A DNA stretch of 64,000 nt from Glebionis coronaria. Taxonomy: Eukaryota > Streptophyta > Magnoliopsida > Asterales > Asteraceae. Position 1 is the stretch's first letter. Every line of letters starts with the position of its first letter. Both the position numbers and the translations under genes were made by a program. Below the pieces are notes generated by a model, which was not told where the DNA came from, made no database searches, and saw only the letters and a program-made list of their open reading frames with translations. Of the stretch, positions 24,169-36,235 are shown piece after piece. Where the stretch lies: positions 280,486,380-280,550,379 of the forward strand of contig CM046874.1 of the NCBI GenBank assembly GCA_025667525.1. Reading direction: 5' to 3'.

Positions 24169-24705
24169 TGTTGGGAATAAATTATGGGTCAGTTCACTAG
24201 ACGCTGATAGGAAGAATTCAAGCGCTGATAAGATGACATTGGACGCTGACAGCCAAACGTTGACATTTGTAGAAGTCAACGCTGACAGCCTTGAAGATTA
24301 ACACTGATGGAATATATCTTCATACGAATCTTTTTGTTTATTTGTTTCTTTATTTGTGTATGGTAAAGATAAGCTCGACATTGTATTTTCTATTATTATC
24401 TTTACCTAGAATAGTTGATTCGTAGCTTATTGTACAAGACTTCTTAATCTATAAAAGAAGATCTTTTAGGTTAATGTTAATCATCAGTTATCATAAGTTT
24501 TCACAAGTTAAACCTCTTTCATTGTAATCAAGTTCGATCATTCTAATACAAGTGAAAGTTTGTTTAACATCTTTGTGTTTTAGATTAAGTGTTAATTCCG
24601 CATAACACTTAGTTACTTTATTCATAAGCAAAGGTTTCTCTACGTGTATTACTTGATCTAATCTCGTGTACACAAAGCTTAATCGATCTAAGTTTTGGAT
24701 TAACA
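24169..24705 (+). repeat. 5' LTR of element C
   Basis: 537 bp, TGTTGGGAAT...GATTAACA. It carries TATAAAAG at 24450-24457 and six copies or near-copies of the CGCTGA(C/T) word between 24201 and 24308, upstream of the TATA box and so in U3. Confidence 0.97.
24450..24457 (+). promoter_or_regulatory. TATA box of the element C 5' LTR
   Basis: TATAAAAG 281 bp into the LTR; the 3' LTR repeats it at 35975-35982. It is the only strong TATA-like site in the LTR. Confidence 0.65.
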
Positions 24706-24707
24706 AG

Positions 24708-24719
24708 TGGTATCAGAGC
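24708..24719 (+). other. Primer-binding site of element C
   Basis: TGGTATCAGAGC two bases after the LTR, complementary to the initiator tRNA-Met 3' end. Confidence 0.9.
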
Positions 24720-24812
24720 TTGTTGAGAAACTTTTGATCTTTAAGTAACGCAAGAACCCTAAAACACCAAAAACCCTAAAAACCCTAAATTTCTCAAAAC
24801 CCTAAAAACATC

Positions 24813-27704
24813 ATGTCTGGCACAAATCAGCCTCCTGCTCCAGTTTTGCTTCAAAACAACACCACAAACCCTAGTATCAAAATTCCCATGTTTGATGCCA
24901 GGAACTTCGAGCTTTGGAAGTCTAATTTTGAGCAATATATAGCCATCCATGACTACACTCTTTGGGAGATTGTTGAATATGGGAACACATTCAACAAAGC
25001 TCAAAAGATTGCTAATGCTATTGCCACAAGGATAGCTGTTCCTAATTGTCCTGAAGCTGATAAGAAGGAAAAGCCTGAAGATGGAAGAGCTGTATCTGCT
25101 GAAGATATAGCCAAGAAAAGGGTGGACATGAAAATCTTGAACATCATGAAACACGCCTTAGGTCATGAGAATCAGCACAAGTACAAATGCTTTGAGTCTG
25201 CAAAAGAGCTTTGGGAAGCTCTTGAAGTAGCACATGGTGGCAATGCTGACACAAAAGAAGAAAAGAAGAAGCAACTCATGCATGAGTATGCTGTCTTTAA
25301 GGCTCAACCCAATGAGAATCTCAGCAGTGTGAGAAGTAGACTGCTTGACATCACAAGTCAACTTTCCTTCATGGGAACACAGATTGATGACCCTGACTTG
25401 AATGCTACTTTTCTCAAAAGCCTTGGTGATGTATGGAAGATTGAGACAAGATCCATTCTTGTCAATAACACCCACAAGACCTCCAGGTTTGATGACATCT
25501 TCAACAAACTAAGACTGTTGGAGAATGAATGGCTTTTGGAGAGTGATAATAAATCTTCCAGTAGCAACATCGCCTTCTTCTCACAAAGTGAAGGCCAATT
25601 TGATTCCATGAACTCCTATGGACATCCAGTCACTAGATCTCAATGAGTCAACGCTGGATCACAGTCTGTCAGCGCTGGATCATATCCTGTCAACGCTTCA
25701 TACTCAAGCGTTGACACTCACAACTTTGGCGCTGATAGAATTAAACCTGCTGGTTTAGATCTAGATACTGTGTGTGCATTCATTGCTTCTTTGCCCAGTG
25801 ATTCAAGAATTACATATGAAGATCTTGAGCAGATAAGTGATGAGGAATTGGAAGAGATGGACATCAAGTGGACTATGGCTCTTGTAAGTTTAAGAGCAAA
25901 CATGTTTAATAAAAGGTTCAAGAAGAAGATGACCTTTGATGCTAAGGATGTCGCTGGATTTGACAAATCCAAAGTTGAGTGCTACAATTGTCATCGGATG
26001 GGGTACTTTATGAGGGAATGTAGATCTCCAAGAAGATCTGATGCTGGTAAGCCTTCAAGCCAAATGGTTAAGAGCCAAGATTCCAAGGCCATGGTTGCTG
26101 TTCAACAAATTGATGGTGTTGGAGGATGGGACTGGAGCTGGAACTTTTTGGCTAAGGATGAGGAAGAGGACAGAGCCTTGGTTGCTGAAGTTAAAGAAGA
26201 GCATGTTGAATATGCTCTCATGGCACACTCCTCCTCTTCATCAGATAATGAGGTATATGATGATGCTTTCTGTTCTAAGGGTTGTCGTTTAAATACTGAA
26301 AAACTAAATCAAGAGATAGTAAAATTATTAGATGAGGCAAGAGCTGAAAGATGCAAAGTATCTAATTATCAAATTGCTCTCACCCAAACAGAAAAGACAG
26401 TAGCTGAGTATAAGAAAATGGAGTTTGATTTAAAGGATAAAATAAATATCTTAAAACATGAGTTACATCAAAGTAAAGATATTCAAGATATCACAAACAG
26501 GGTTAATCTTGATTTGATAGCTCAGTTAGATGAGGCTAAAAAAAATAAAGATAATGTGAGTCTTAAAATCCAGAGATTTGATAAGGCCACACAATCCCTA
26601 GGAGAGTGTGTTAGTAAACAAAGAGACTCTAAGGACATGAGTGGGATTGGGATGAAAGATTATACTGGTGTTCCACCACCAGCTGGGGATTTCTATGGTG
26701 TCTAATCAAAGGACTTATCTTGGACTGGCTTGCCAGAACTCCAAGAGAAGGAATTCATTCCTCCACCTAGAGTGACTTCCCCAGTTGAAGAATACAAACA
26801 AAAACTGACTGACCTAGATGAGTGGAAGAAAGCTAACCACACTTTGTTTGTTAAGGGAGGGTTGTTGTGTGAAAGTCCAAATGAGCCCACACCAGTCACG
26901 AGCCATGATCCTACACCTATTAAAATCACACACCCAACCACTGGCAAAGCTGTTGACCTTGGCCCACAAACTGTTAGAAAACCTAGTGTTAAGTATGCAG
27001 AGATGTATAGGAATACTAGGTCACCAAAAAGCCAAGTTAGTAACCATGGAACAGGCTTCTTTGCTTCTAGACCTAAGACTATGTCTAGAAAAGCTTGTTA
27101 CTCATGTGGTAGCTTTTCACATTTGGCATACAAATGTGTCAACGCTTCCAATGTCAACGCTGATAGGAACCATTTCAGCGCTGACAAAAGTCAACATAGG
27201 TCAAACACTGTCAGACCCAATACCTTTGTGAACAAAATTTCACAAGTTGTTAGACCAGCCCCATTCTTTTCTAGAGGGTCTAACACACATGGCCTAAGAC
27301 CTTTCCAAAAGTCAAACACTTGGTCCAATAGGCAATGGGTTCCTGTAGCAAACCCTAGGTTTAACACTGATAAAGGCAAACGGGGCGCTGACAAGAACAA
27401 TTTCAGCGCTGACAGACACAATGCCAAACCTAGGTATTTGCAACCACAGGGAAATGGGTCTAAAGCTTCTACTAGCTTAACATGGAGACCAAAACAAGAC
27501 CAAAACCCTAATTCTACTGGTCTTTCTATGACATGCAACAGGTTTCATTATATTTCAAAGGTCATGTCAAGACCAATTGGGGTTAACTGGGCATTTCATC
27601 CAAAAAGGGATGAAAATGGGGTTGTTATGAGAACCAAGTCTGTTCTTGTTGAACAACCAGATGAATCCAAGTCTTCCACGGCTTGGGTTCCCAAAGAAAA
27701 CTAA
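24813..27704 (+). pseudogene. Copia C gag, with two in-frame stops
   Basis: One frame from ATG 24813 to TAA 27704, interrupted by TGA 25644-25646 and TAA 26703-26705. N-terminal ~230 residues: gag capsid-like domain (FELWKSNFEQYI, KELWEALE, then LSSVRSRLLDI). Next come the CCHC zinc knuckle CYNCHRMGYFMREC (near 25980), a coiled coil (about 26290-26600) and a second CCHC-like knuckle CYSCGSFSHLAYKC (near 27095). Gag forms the virus-like particle and binds RNA. The linkers hold repeated (N/S/G)AD(K/R) peptides encoded by the CGCTGA(C/T) word. The first stop lies in such a repeat tract and fits CGA to TGA deamination. Confidence 0.9.
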
Positions 27705-28888
27705 TGTGTTTTCTTTATGTGCAGGGCATTCAGAAGAAGATCAATGATTATGGATATTGGGATAGTGGATGCTCAAGGCACATGACAGGAAAGGAAGACT
27801 ATCTGACGAACTTCACTCCTATTCAAGATGGTGATAAGGTATACTTTGGAGGAGGCTATGGGACCATCACAGGAAAAGGAACCCTTATTACCAATAATCT
27901 ACGTTTTGAGAATGTCTTCCTGGTAAAAGAACTGGATTATAATTTGTTTAGTGTATCACAAGTGTGTGATAACAAAAATAAGGTTCTTTTCACAGATACT
28001 GAGTGCTTGGTGTTAAGCAAAGATTACAAGCTCCCTGAGGAGAAATACATAGAATTTAGAACACCAAGGCATAAAGACATATATAATGTGAATCTTAATG
28101 GAATTAAGATGAATAATAGAAAGATGTCATGTTTTTATGCTAAAGCTTCAGTAGATGAAAGTAATCTTTGGCACAGGAGATTAGGGCACATAAACTTTAA
28201 AAATATCAATAGACTTGCGAGGCTTGGTTTAGTTGATGGTTTGCCTGAAAAGGCTTTCCACAATGACCACTCTTGTGTTGCATGTCTTAAGGGCAAGCAG
28301 CACAAGGTCTCATTCAAATCTAAACAGGTGCACTCTAGTTCTAAACCACTTCACTTATTGCATATGGACCTCTTTGGTCCAACTAATATAGAAAGTTTGA
28401 AGGGTAAATCATATTGTTTTGTTATCACTGATGATTTTTCCAGGTTTACATGGACTTTCTTTTTAGCCAAGAAAAGTGAAACTGCCCAAAGTTTGATTAA
28501 TTTCATTACCCAGATTGAGAAGAAGAATGGTAATGAGGTCAAAATTCTTAGAAGTGACAATGGGGGTGAGTTTAGAAATCAGTTGTTAGATGATTTTTGT
28601 GCCAAGAAAGGGATTACTAGGCAGTTTAGCATAGCTAGAACTCCACAGCAAAATGGGGTTGCTGAAAGGAAGAATAGAACCCTAATTGAAGCAGCCAGAA
28701 CTATGTTGGCTGATGCCCACTTTCCTATAGCCTTTTGGGCTGAAGCTGTTAACACAGCTTGTTATGTTCAAAATAGGGCATTGGTCAACAAAATACATAA
28801 TAAGACACCTTATGAGTTACTTTGGGAGGAAGCCAAATATTGGCTTTCTCAAGCCTTTTGGTTGTCATGTAGTTGTTTTAGAAACTAG
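27683..28888 (+). pseudogene. Copia C protease and integrase (frameshifted end)
   Basis: Lies in the -1 frame relative to gag and overlaps its end by 22 bp. YWDSGCSRHMTG gives the aspartic protease site about 25 residues in. The GAG-pre-integrase HHCC domain is LWHRRLGHINF ... CVACLKGKQH. The DDE core reads HMDLFGPT, LRSDNGGEFRN and PQQNGVAERKNRT. A one-base deletion in a G run near 28824-28826 throws the frame, which then ends at 28888. Whether the gag-pol offset is programmed or a lesion cannot be told from one copy. Confidence 0.9.
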
Positions 28889-31319
28889 TGATGCCCTAGG
28901 TAAATTTGATGCAAAAGGTGATGAAGGCTACTTCATGGGTTATTCAGTGCAGAGCAAAGGATATAGGGTTTACATTAAAAAGGAAAAACGTATACTTGAA
29001 AAGGTGCATGTTAGGTTTTTAGAGAGTAAACCTAGTGATCCTGAAAGTGGTCCAAATTGGTTGTTTGACTTGGAACCTTTATCTAGAGCTTTAAATTATA
29101 TGCCTGTTACTGATCCAGACATTGTGAAGGTAACTTCAAGTGTTTTGGAAAAGAGAATTGGTAATGTTTCAGGTATACAGGTTGCTAAGAAGGATGGACC
29201 ACCACCAGTTGAGTTATCTCCCACACAAGAATATGTTACACTTCCTATATGGACAGATGAGTATTATGCTGCTGCTGCTGCTAGAAAAGATAATGGTGGT
29301 TTCCAAATACCACCAAATACAAACATGCATGGTTCTTCAGACGCTGACAAAGGCAAATCAAGCGCTGACAAGAGCAATTCAGACGCTGATGGATCAGACG
29401 TTGACAACAGCAGTTCAAGCGTTGTTAGCCCAAGCGCTGACAAACAAGGTTCAGACGTTGATGACACCTTTGCACATCTTTTCTCTTCCAATTTTGAACA
29501 AGGTGGACCTTCCAATGTCCATGAAGAGATTCCTGTTGATCAAAGAGAGTCTGAAGAAGATATTAGCAACATGGAGGATGATATTGAAGATAACAGAATT
29601 CTTGAAAATGGAATTCCTAGATCTACCTTGAAGAATCATCCTCCCACTCAAATCATTGGGAATATCATGACTACTGTTCAAACTAGAAGATCTCACCAGA
29701 CTCATGATAGCTTCATTGCTAATATCCACAAGAAGGTTGATACCCCTCTTGTACAAACATGTTTGTTTGCATGTTTTCTGTCACAAGAAGAACCCAAGAA
29801 GATTTTTGATGCTCTCAAAGAACCTAGTTGGGTGGAAGCAATGCAGGATGAGCTTCACCAATTTGCTATACAGGATGTTTGGGAGCTGGTTGATTGTCCT
29901 AGATATGTGAGACCAATTGGGACAAGATGGGTTCTAAGGAACAAGAAAGATGAAAGGGGTATTGTGGTCAGAAACAAGGCACGTTTGGTAGCTCAGGGAT
30001 ATACACAAGAGGAAGGTATAGATTTTGAAGAGGTCTTTGCTCCTGTTGCAAGAATTGAAGCTATAAGAATTTTCCTAGCTTATGCCTCTTGTATGAACTT
30101 CACTGTTTATCAAATGGATGTGAAGAGTGCTTTCCTCTATGGAACAATTGTTGAGGAGGTATATGTTATGCAACCTCCTGGTTTTGAAGATCCTGAGAAT
30201 CCAAACAAGGTTTATAGAGTGAAGAAAGCTATGTATGGACTTCATCAAGCCCCAAGAGCATGGTATGGTACATTGTCCACCTACTTGGTGGAAAATGGTT
30301 TTAAAAGGGGCACCATAGATCAGACATTGTTCACAAAGAAGAAAGGTAAGGATGTCTTACTTGTCTAGGTCTATGTTGATGATATCATTTTTGGATCCAC
30401 TAATCCAAAGATGAGTGAAGACTTTTCCAAGCTTATGACAGATAAATTCAAGATGAGTGCAATGGGTGAGATGAACTTCTTTCTAGGCTTACAAGTTCAG
30501 CAGAAAGAAGATGGTATCTTCATCTCCCAAGACAAGTATGTAGCTGAAATCTTGAAGAAATATGGTTTTTCTCCACATGAAAAGAGTGCTTCCACTCCTA
30601 TGGATAGGGAACACCCTTGGGGAAAAATTGGAGCTGGAAAGGATGTGGATGTTAGGCACTATAGATCAATGATTGGTTCATTGATGTATCTTACAGCCTC
30701 AAGACCTGACATCATGTTTGCTGTGTGTGCTTGTGCACGCCATCAAGTGACTCCCAAAGAATGTCACCTTTTTGCTGTGAAAAGAATTTTTAGGTACCTA
30801 AGATGTTATCCAGTTCTTGGCTTATGGTACCCAAAAGATTCTCCATTGGAGCTTATTGCATATTCAGACAGTGACTATGGTGGTGACAAGTTTGATAGGA
30901 AATCCACAACTGGTGGATGTCAATTTCTTGGGAGTAGATTGATATCTTGGCAATGCAAGAAACAAACAGTGGTGGCAAACTCTACAACTGAAGCAGAATA
31001 CGTTGCTGCAGCTGCTTGTTGTGGACAAGTCTTATGGATTCAGAACCAGCTGTTAGATTATGGGTATAATTTCATGCATACCAAGATTTTTGTAGACAAT
31101 AACAGTACTTTATGCATTATTAAAAATCCTGTACATCATTCTAAAACCAAACACATAGAAATTAGACATCATTTTATAAGAGATTGCTTTGAGAAAGGTT
31201 TAATACAACCAGATAGGGTAGCCACAGAAGATAATGTGGCTGATTTATTAACTAAACCTTTTGATACTGGAAGATTTCAATATTTGGTAACAAATATTGG
31301 AATGGTTAATCTCACTTAA
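28830..31319 (+). pseudogene. Copia C integrase C-terminus, reverse transcriptase and RNase H (one stop)
   Basis: Frame resumes at [14 protein letters not shown] after the deletion. A low-complexity linker (about 29320-29470) is rich in ADK/DVD repeats. RT begins near [11 protein letters not shown] (29835), with [22 protein letters not shown] and, past an in-frame TAG at 30366-30368, the catalytic YVDD at 30372-30383. RNase H follows: AYSDSDYGGD, TTEAEYVAAAA, VDNNSTLCI, ending LTKPFDTGRF. The stop lies two codons before the catalytic motif and fits C-to-T change of a glutamine codon. Confidence 0.92.
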
Positions 31320-32570
31320 TATGTGTTTTGGAACCTTTTTGTAAAAGTATGTACAGGATAATGCATTGTTATTGGTCTTTGTGATGATTTAGATTTTTCC
31401 ACTTTATTTTTCTAACACTGACAAAGGTAAATGTAACGCTGATAAGTGTTATTTTGCCGTTGTTAGAGATATTATTGTCTAACGCTGACAAGAGTTCCTT
31501 CAACGCTGATAAGTGTTGTCGGGGCGCTGTCAGCAACAAATGTTAGTTTTGTGGTTTTCAATCTAAATGTGTAGGTGGTGGTAGCTTTATGCCATTGGAT
31601 ACAGAGTTGCTTATGGATCTTTGAAGAACTATTTGGACATGTTTTTGTTTATGGATGATGGTTGGAATATTTATATTCCTATCTTGACATAAATTTTTAA
31701 TGTTCATATATATTTTAAGAAACTCATGTATCATAGTTTAAGGGGAGGTTTAAGGAACCTTTAGGACTTTTGGGTATTCTTATAATACTCTCATCACAAT
31801 TCTAGATTGTGTCCACAGGTGAGTATGGGTTAGTTTTACTAAACCATGAGGCACTGTAGCATGCAAAGTTGACAAACTATGCATGCTGCCAAGACATTTT
31901 TGGCCTAGAATTGGTTGTGGTCTGATGGGAGACTTGGGAATAGTTTTGTTATGGGTTTACCTGGGAGTTACAAAGAATTTTGTGAAATAACTTTGTTGGT
32001 AGGTATTTTCGTTAGCAAGGGACACTTGAGGACATTTGTGTCTATCTTGCTTAAGCAGGTGTGCATAAATGGACAGTGCTTGCCGCCCAGTAATTATTAT
32101 CAACTTGCAAGATATTTCCCTTAGGATAAATTACTTTGTTAAGGTATTTTTCTTTTTAAATATTTTTATTTTTAGACGCTGACAAGTTTTTCTCCAAACG
32201 CTGTTACGTCCAATCGTGACGCTGACAAGGCTTTAGGCAAACGCTGAAAAGAAAATATAGCCGTTGGGCGTTGATGGGCTATTTTTGACCGTTGACACCT
32301 AGTGGGCCCTACCCAGTTGTTATTTTTGACTAATCTTTGGCCGTAATTTTGGGGAGTTGTTACTTTTAATTAATGCATGAGATAAGTTATATTTGATTCA
32401 ATATTTTCATCATTACTCTTTGAATATAACTGCCTCATTTTTTACCAATCCAAATCATGCATCTCTCCTATAAATTTGGCTAAACTTTTTGTTCTGGGTA
32501 TTCATATTTTCTTGTCTAACATTTTTCTCCTAGATTTTTCCCATATCACATAACCTAAACAGCTTTCAAC
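31320..32570 (+). other. Spacer between pol and the extra ORF of element C
   Basis: 1.25 kb with no coding frame of note. It carries two clusters of the CGCTGA(C/T) word at about 21-22 nt spacing (31413-31525 and 32175-32300). Since this is untranslated, the word is not explained by peptide selection. A promoter or splice acceptor for the following ORF may lie here; TATAAAT at about 32469 is the nearest TATA-like site. Confidence 0.6.
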
Positions 32571-35500
32571 ATGGCACCAAAGTTCAACTCAAACAATCTG
32601 ACATTGGAGTTCAAGAGCCAACATAATATGGTAGCTTACTTGGTCGCTGATAATGATTTGTTCCCTCAGTATTCACAAATGGTGGCATTTTTAAATGCAT
32701 CCTCAATAAGGTATGCACTTTCTCATGAACCACTAGTCCCTGTCGCACACATTAGACAGTTTTGGAACAATGTTAGTTCCACAACAGCTAATGGAGTGAC
32801 CACATTAACATCTACTGTTCATGGAAGAACATGGGTGGTCACTGAAGCCTTGGTTCGCCAAGCTTTGCGTCTTGATGACGCTGATGGTGTGACTACCCTT
32901 GCCATTGCAACAATAGAACAAGGTCTTAGGGAATTGGGTTATCCTATTCCTGCTGGAAAAACTTTAAATAAATATCATAAGCAGGAATTTCCCTCTGACT
33001 GGAAATATTTGATACATGTCCTTCTTCAATGCTTAAGTCCAAAATGTACTGCTTTTAATGAAATAAACAGGTCCATTGCAAGTGCTTTGGTTTGTATGTC
33101 ACGTGGGCTTAAGTATAATTTTTCAAAAATGATTTTTGAAGGGATGTGTAAAAATAAGGGAAGTAAAATGACTTTGGCTTACCCAAGATTTTTGCAAATG
33201 GTATTTGATTTACAAGAATATTGTACTAGGGATCATGACACTTTTTATGAGATCCCTAAGCAAAAGAAAACCATTTTTGACAAGATGAGCTCCACAAACA
33301 GATCTATCCCTCTCACCCAAGCCATGCTTGAAGTAATTCAGGCTGCTCAACCACAACCAGACCCTGCACCTCAACTTGAGCCTATCCTTGAACCATTACC
33401 TTCACCTGACCACATGAACGTTGACCAACCCAATGTCAACACTGACACTCCAAATGTTGGTGCTGAAACAGCCAATCCCAACGCTGATGACATCCCTGAA
33501 CAATCCCAAACACCCCTTAACCAACCAACACCCACAAAATCTACCTCATCTTCCACCCCATTACAATCTAGGTTGAATAAACGCCAAAGGACTACTGGAG
33601 TGTTCTCCTCTAGTGGTCCTAGCCTTGTAGCATAGAGAACCACCTCCACAAGTGTGGCTGGTGACATGGATGAGGCTGGGGCTATTGACACAGGCTTAGA
33701 AGCTGGTCAAGGCAGTCCCAACATCATTAAGACCTCATCCATGCCCTATGATTCTATTTTGGGAGGTCAAATCCCCATTCTAGCTGAGGGCAGATTGGAA
33801 CCTATGACATTGAATGAATTGACGGCTGCTGTCATTAGCTTGCAAAAGCAAAATGTCAGCCTTGTACAAATTGTCAATAATCAGGGCCGTGAACTCCAAG
33901 TATTGAGGGAGCGGGTAACTGTTTTGGAGAATCCTAGTAGCAGGAGTAGAATGGAGGAATCTTCCAAAGGGGAGGATGAAGAGGATGAGCTGATTCATAC
34001 AGCCAGTGAGAAGAGTTCACAATTTAGTGAATCTTTAAATGTTGCTGAAGCACTCACCAACATGAAGAAGCACCCAATTATTGATACATCCAAGGTAACT
34101 CCATTGAACTTGGAAGGATCTTTCACAGCAACAATGGGCGCTGATACAGGTTTGAACGCTGACACATCCAGCGCTGACAAAGGTAATCGGGGCGCTGATA
34201 AAGGTAACTTGAACGCTGACAAAGTTGCAGGTGGTGTTGATGTATTCCAGTCATCAGCAATCATCAAAGATGTGTCCACACAGGTTTCTTCTTCTACCTT
34301 ACCTATTATTGATCCAAAAGACAAAGGTAAAGGAATTTTGGTTGAAGAAGATGTTCCAAAGAAAGATGCAGCACAAATTGCATTTGATGAACAGTTGGCT
34401 GCACAACTTTTGGAAAGAGATTTGAAGAGGAGTGGTAGATCACCATTTGTTGCCACTTCTGAGAGTGAGGAAGAGAGTGGTGATGAAAAAGAAGGAGATA
34501 GCTCAGATTCAAGTGTTCAAATCATTGAAGATCCAGAAAGACTTGAATATGGGGATGAGTTGGCAAAAGAAAGGTTGAGAGATTTGAAGAAGCAGGTTGA
34601 TTGGGACCTTCCAGAAATCACCAGAATGTACCATGCTTGGGAAGACAAGGTAATGGACAACCCAGGGATGAGCTTATCAGATCAAATTTGGGGGTTGGAA
34701 ATTCTTCTCAGGGTACAAGATGATATAAAGGTGATTTTGAGGTTTAATGCACAAGAGGTCAAGACTTGGCTTAAAAGAGATAGAAGGCAGTTGTATTACA
34801 AGTTGCTTAGATGCCATCAACCTAGATGGACATACAAGAAGTTGCTGGCTTTATCTTTTGAGGAGCTAGAGTACAGGGCACATCCTATTTGGAGGAATGT
34901 GCAAGAACAAAATGTCTTACAGTTTCTTTCAGAAGAAAGGAAACAAGAGCTTGCTGAGGAAATGCAGATTCAAAAGGAGATGAGGATTGCTCAAAGACCA
35001 GTGAAGAAAGGAGATCCTCTCCAATTTCCCAAAGATATGGATGTGTATTATCCAACTGAAACTGTCATAAGGAAGCATCTCAAGCTTTCTCCATTGGAAG
35101 CTTCAGATTTGGTTAATGTAGTACCTCTAGATGACATAAATCCAATCATAAGTTTTGATGAAGATGAGTGTGGATTTTGGAAGATTGGCAGGTTTGGAAA
35201 GGAGGTACACACTTTCACTTCAATTATTTCTATCTTTGCAAGCATAGACAGAGAAGACTTGGTGCATCTATGGAGATTGATAGAGGCCAAGTATACAGCT
35301 GAAGCACCTACTTCAGCAAATGGAATAAGACTATGGCACACATTTTTGACTTTGTGTGGTCCAAGGGAAGCAGATCCTGCCATATGGAAGGATCTTGAAG
35401 ATGACCTCAGTAATCTTCATTGGAGGCTTTATTCTACTTGTGGTGTGTTTCATTTGAGCTCTACAAAGTTTTCAGAGTATCTACTTATGGATGCTAACTA

Positions 35501-35621
35501 TTTCTTGTCCAAAGAAGTATTGGAGAAGATGAAGGAGACACCCTTGGAGATTGATTATACTAGTGACGTGGCCAAAGACTTGATTAGATATGTTTATCAC
35601 CAACATAAGAAGTTTTTGTAA
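32571..35621 (+). pseudogene. Extra ORF of element C (about 1,016 codons, one internal amber stop)
   Basis: ATG 32571 to TAG 33633-33635, then the same frame continues to TAA 35621, so the two apparent ORFs are halves of one. N-terminal ~240 residues look globular (VAYLVADNDLFPQYS, HIRQFWNN, FPSDWKYLIHVLLQCLSPK). A Pro/Thr/Asn-rich linker follows, then a coiled coil (LTAAVISLQKQNVSLVQI, near 33820), an acidic region with ADK repeats (34138-34226), and a charged Trp-rich C-terminal domain (WDLPEITRMYHAWEDKV; KKGDPLQFPKDMDVYYP). No signal peptide or transmembrane segment is evident, so it is not a classical envelope although SIRE-type elements carry an ORF here. Function unknown. Confidence 0.8.
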
Positions 35622-35680
35622 GATTCCTCCTAAGCCTTAAGTTTTTATTCAGAAACTTGATCATTGGAATAGATATCAAG

Positions 35681-35693
35681 TTTAGGGGAGGAT
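35681..35693 (+). other. Polypurine tract of element C
   Basis: TTTAGGGGAGGAT directly before the 3' LTR start at 35694. Confidence 0.8.
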
Positions 35694-36230
35694 TGTTGGG
35701 AATAAATTATGGGTCAGTTCACTAGACGCTGATAGGAAGAATTCAAGCGCTGATAAGATGACATTGGACGCTGACAGCCAAGCGTTGACATTTGTAGAAG
35801 TCAACGCTGACAGCCTTGAAGATTAACACTGATGGAATATATCTTCATACGAATCTTTTTGTTTATTTGTTTCTTTATTTGTGTATGGTAAAGATAAGCT
35901 CGACATTGTATTTTCTATTATTATCTTTACCTAGAATAGTTGATTCGTAGCTTATTGTACAAGACTTCTTAATCTATAAAAGAAGATCTTTTAGGTTAAT
36001 GTTAATCATCAGTTATCATAAGTTTTCACAAGTAAAACCTCTTTCATTGTAATCAAGTTCGATCATTCTAATACAAGTGAAAGTTTGTTTAACATCTTTG
36101 TGTTTTAGATTAAGTGTTAATTCCGCATAACACTTAGTTACTTTATTCATAAGCAAAGGTTTCTCTACGTGAATTACTTGATCTAATCTCGTGTACACAA
36201 AGCTTAATCGATCTAAGTTTGGGATCAACA
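35694..36230 (+). repeat. 3' LTR of element C
   Basis: 537 bp, same length as the 5' LTR, five substitutions by eye, followed by TSD CCTTT. It repeats the TATA box and U3 word cluster. Confidence 0.97.
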
Positions 36231-36235
36231 CCTTT

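Larger units (their letters stand above)
24169..36230 (+). mobile_element. Ty1/copia (SIRE/Maximus-like) retrotransposon C, complete but mutated
   Basis: 12,062 bp with 537-bp LTRs (TGTTGGGAAT...ATTAACA / ATCAACA), TSD CCTTT at 24164-24168 and 36231-36235, PBS, purine tract, gag, pol and a ~1,016-codon extra ORF downstream of pol. The LTRs differ at five positions by eye (99.1% identity). With the commonly used 1.3e-8 substitutions per site per year, which is an assumption here, that is about 0.36 million years. Three in-frame stops in gag-pol, one small deletion and one stop in the extra ORF disable it. A recurrent CGCTGA(C/T) word pervades the whole element. Confidence 0.95.

Noticed and set aside
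24759..25154. Minus-strand ORFs opposite C gag (24759-25154, 25158-25475, 25358-25609)
   Set aside because: Shadows of the strongly supported gag frame on the other strand.
27683..27704. Programmed -1 frameshift between gag and pol of element C
   Set aside because: The offset is real, but no canonical slippery heptamer is visible in the 22-bp overlap and one mutated copy cannot separate recoding from an indel.
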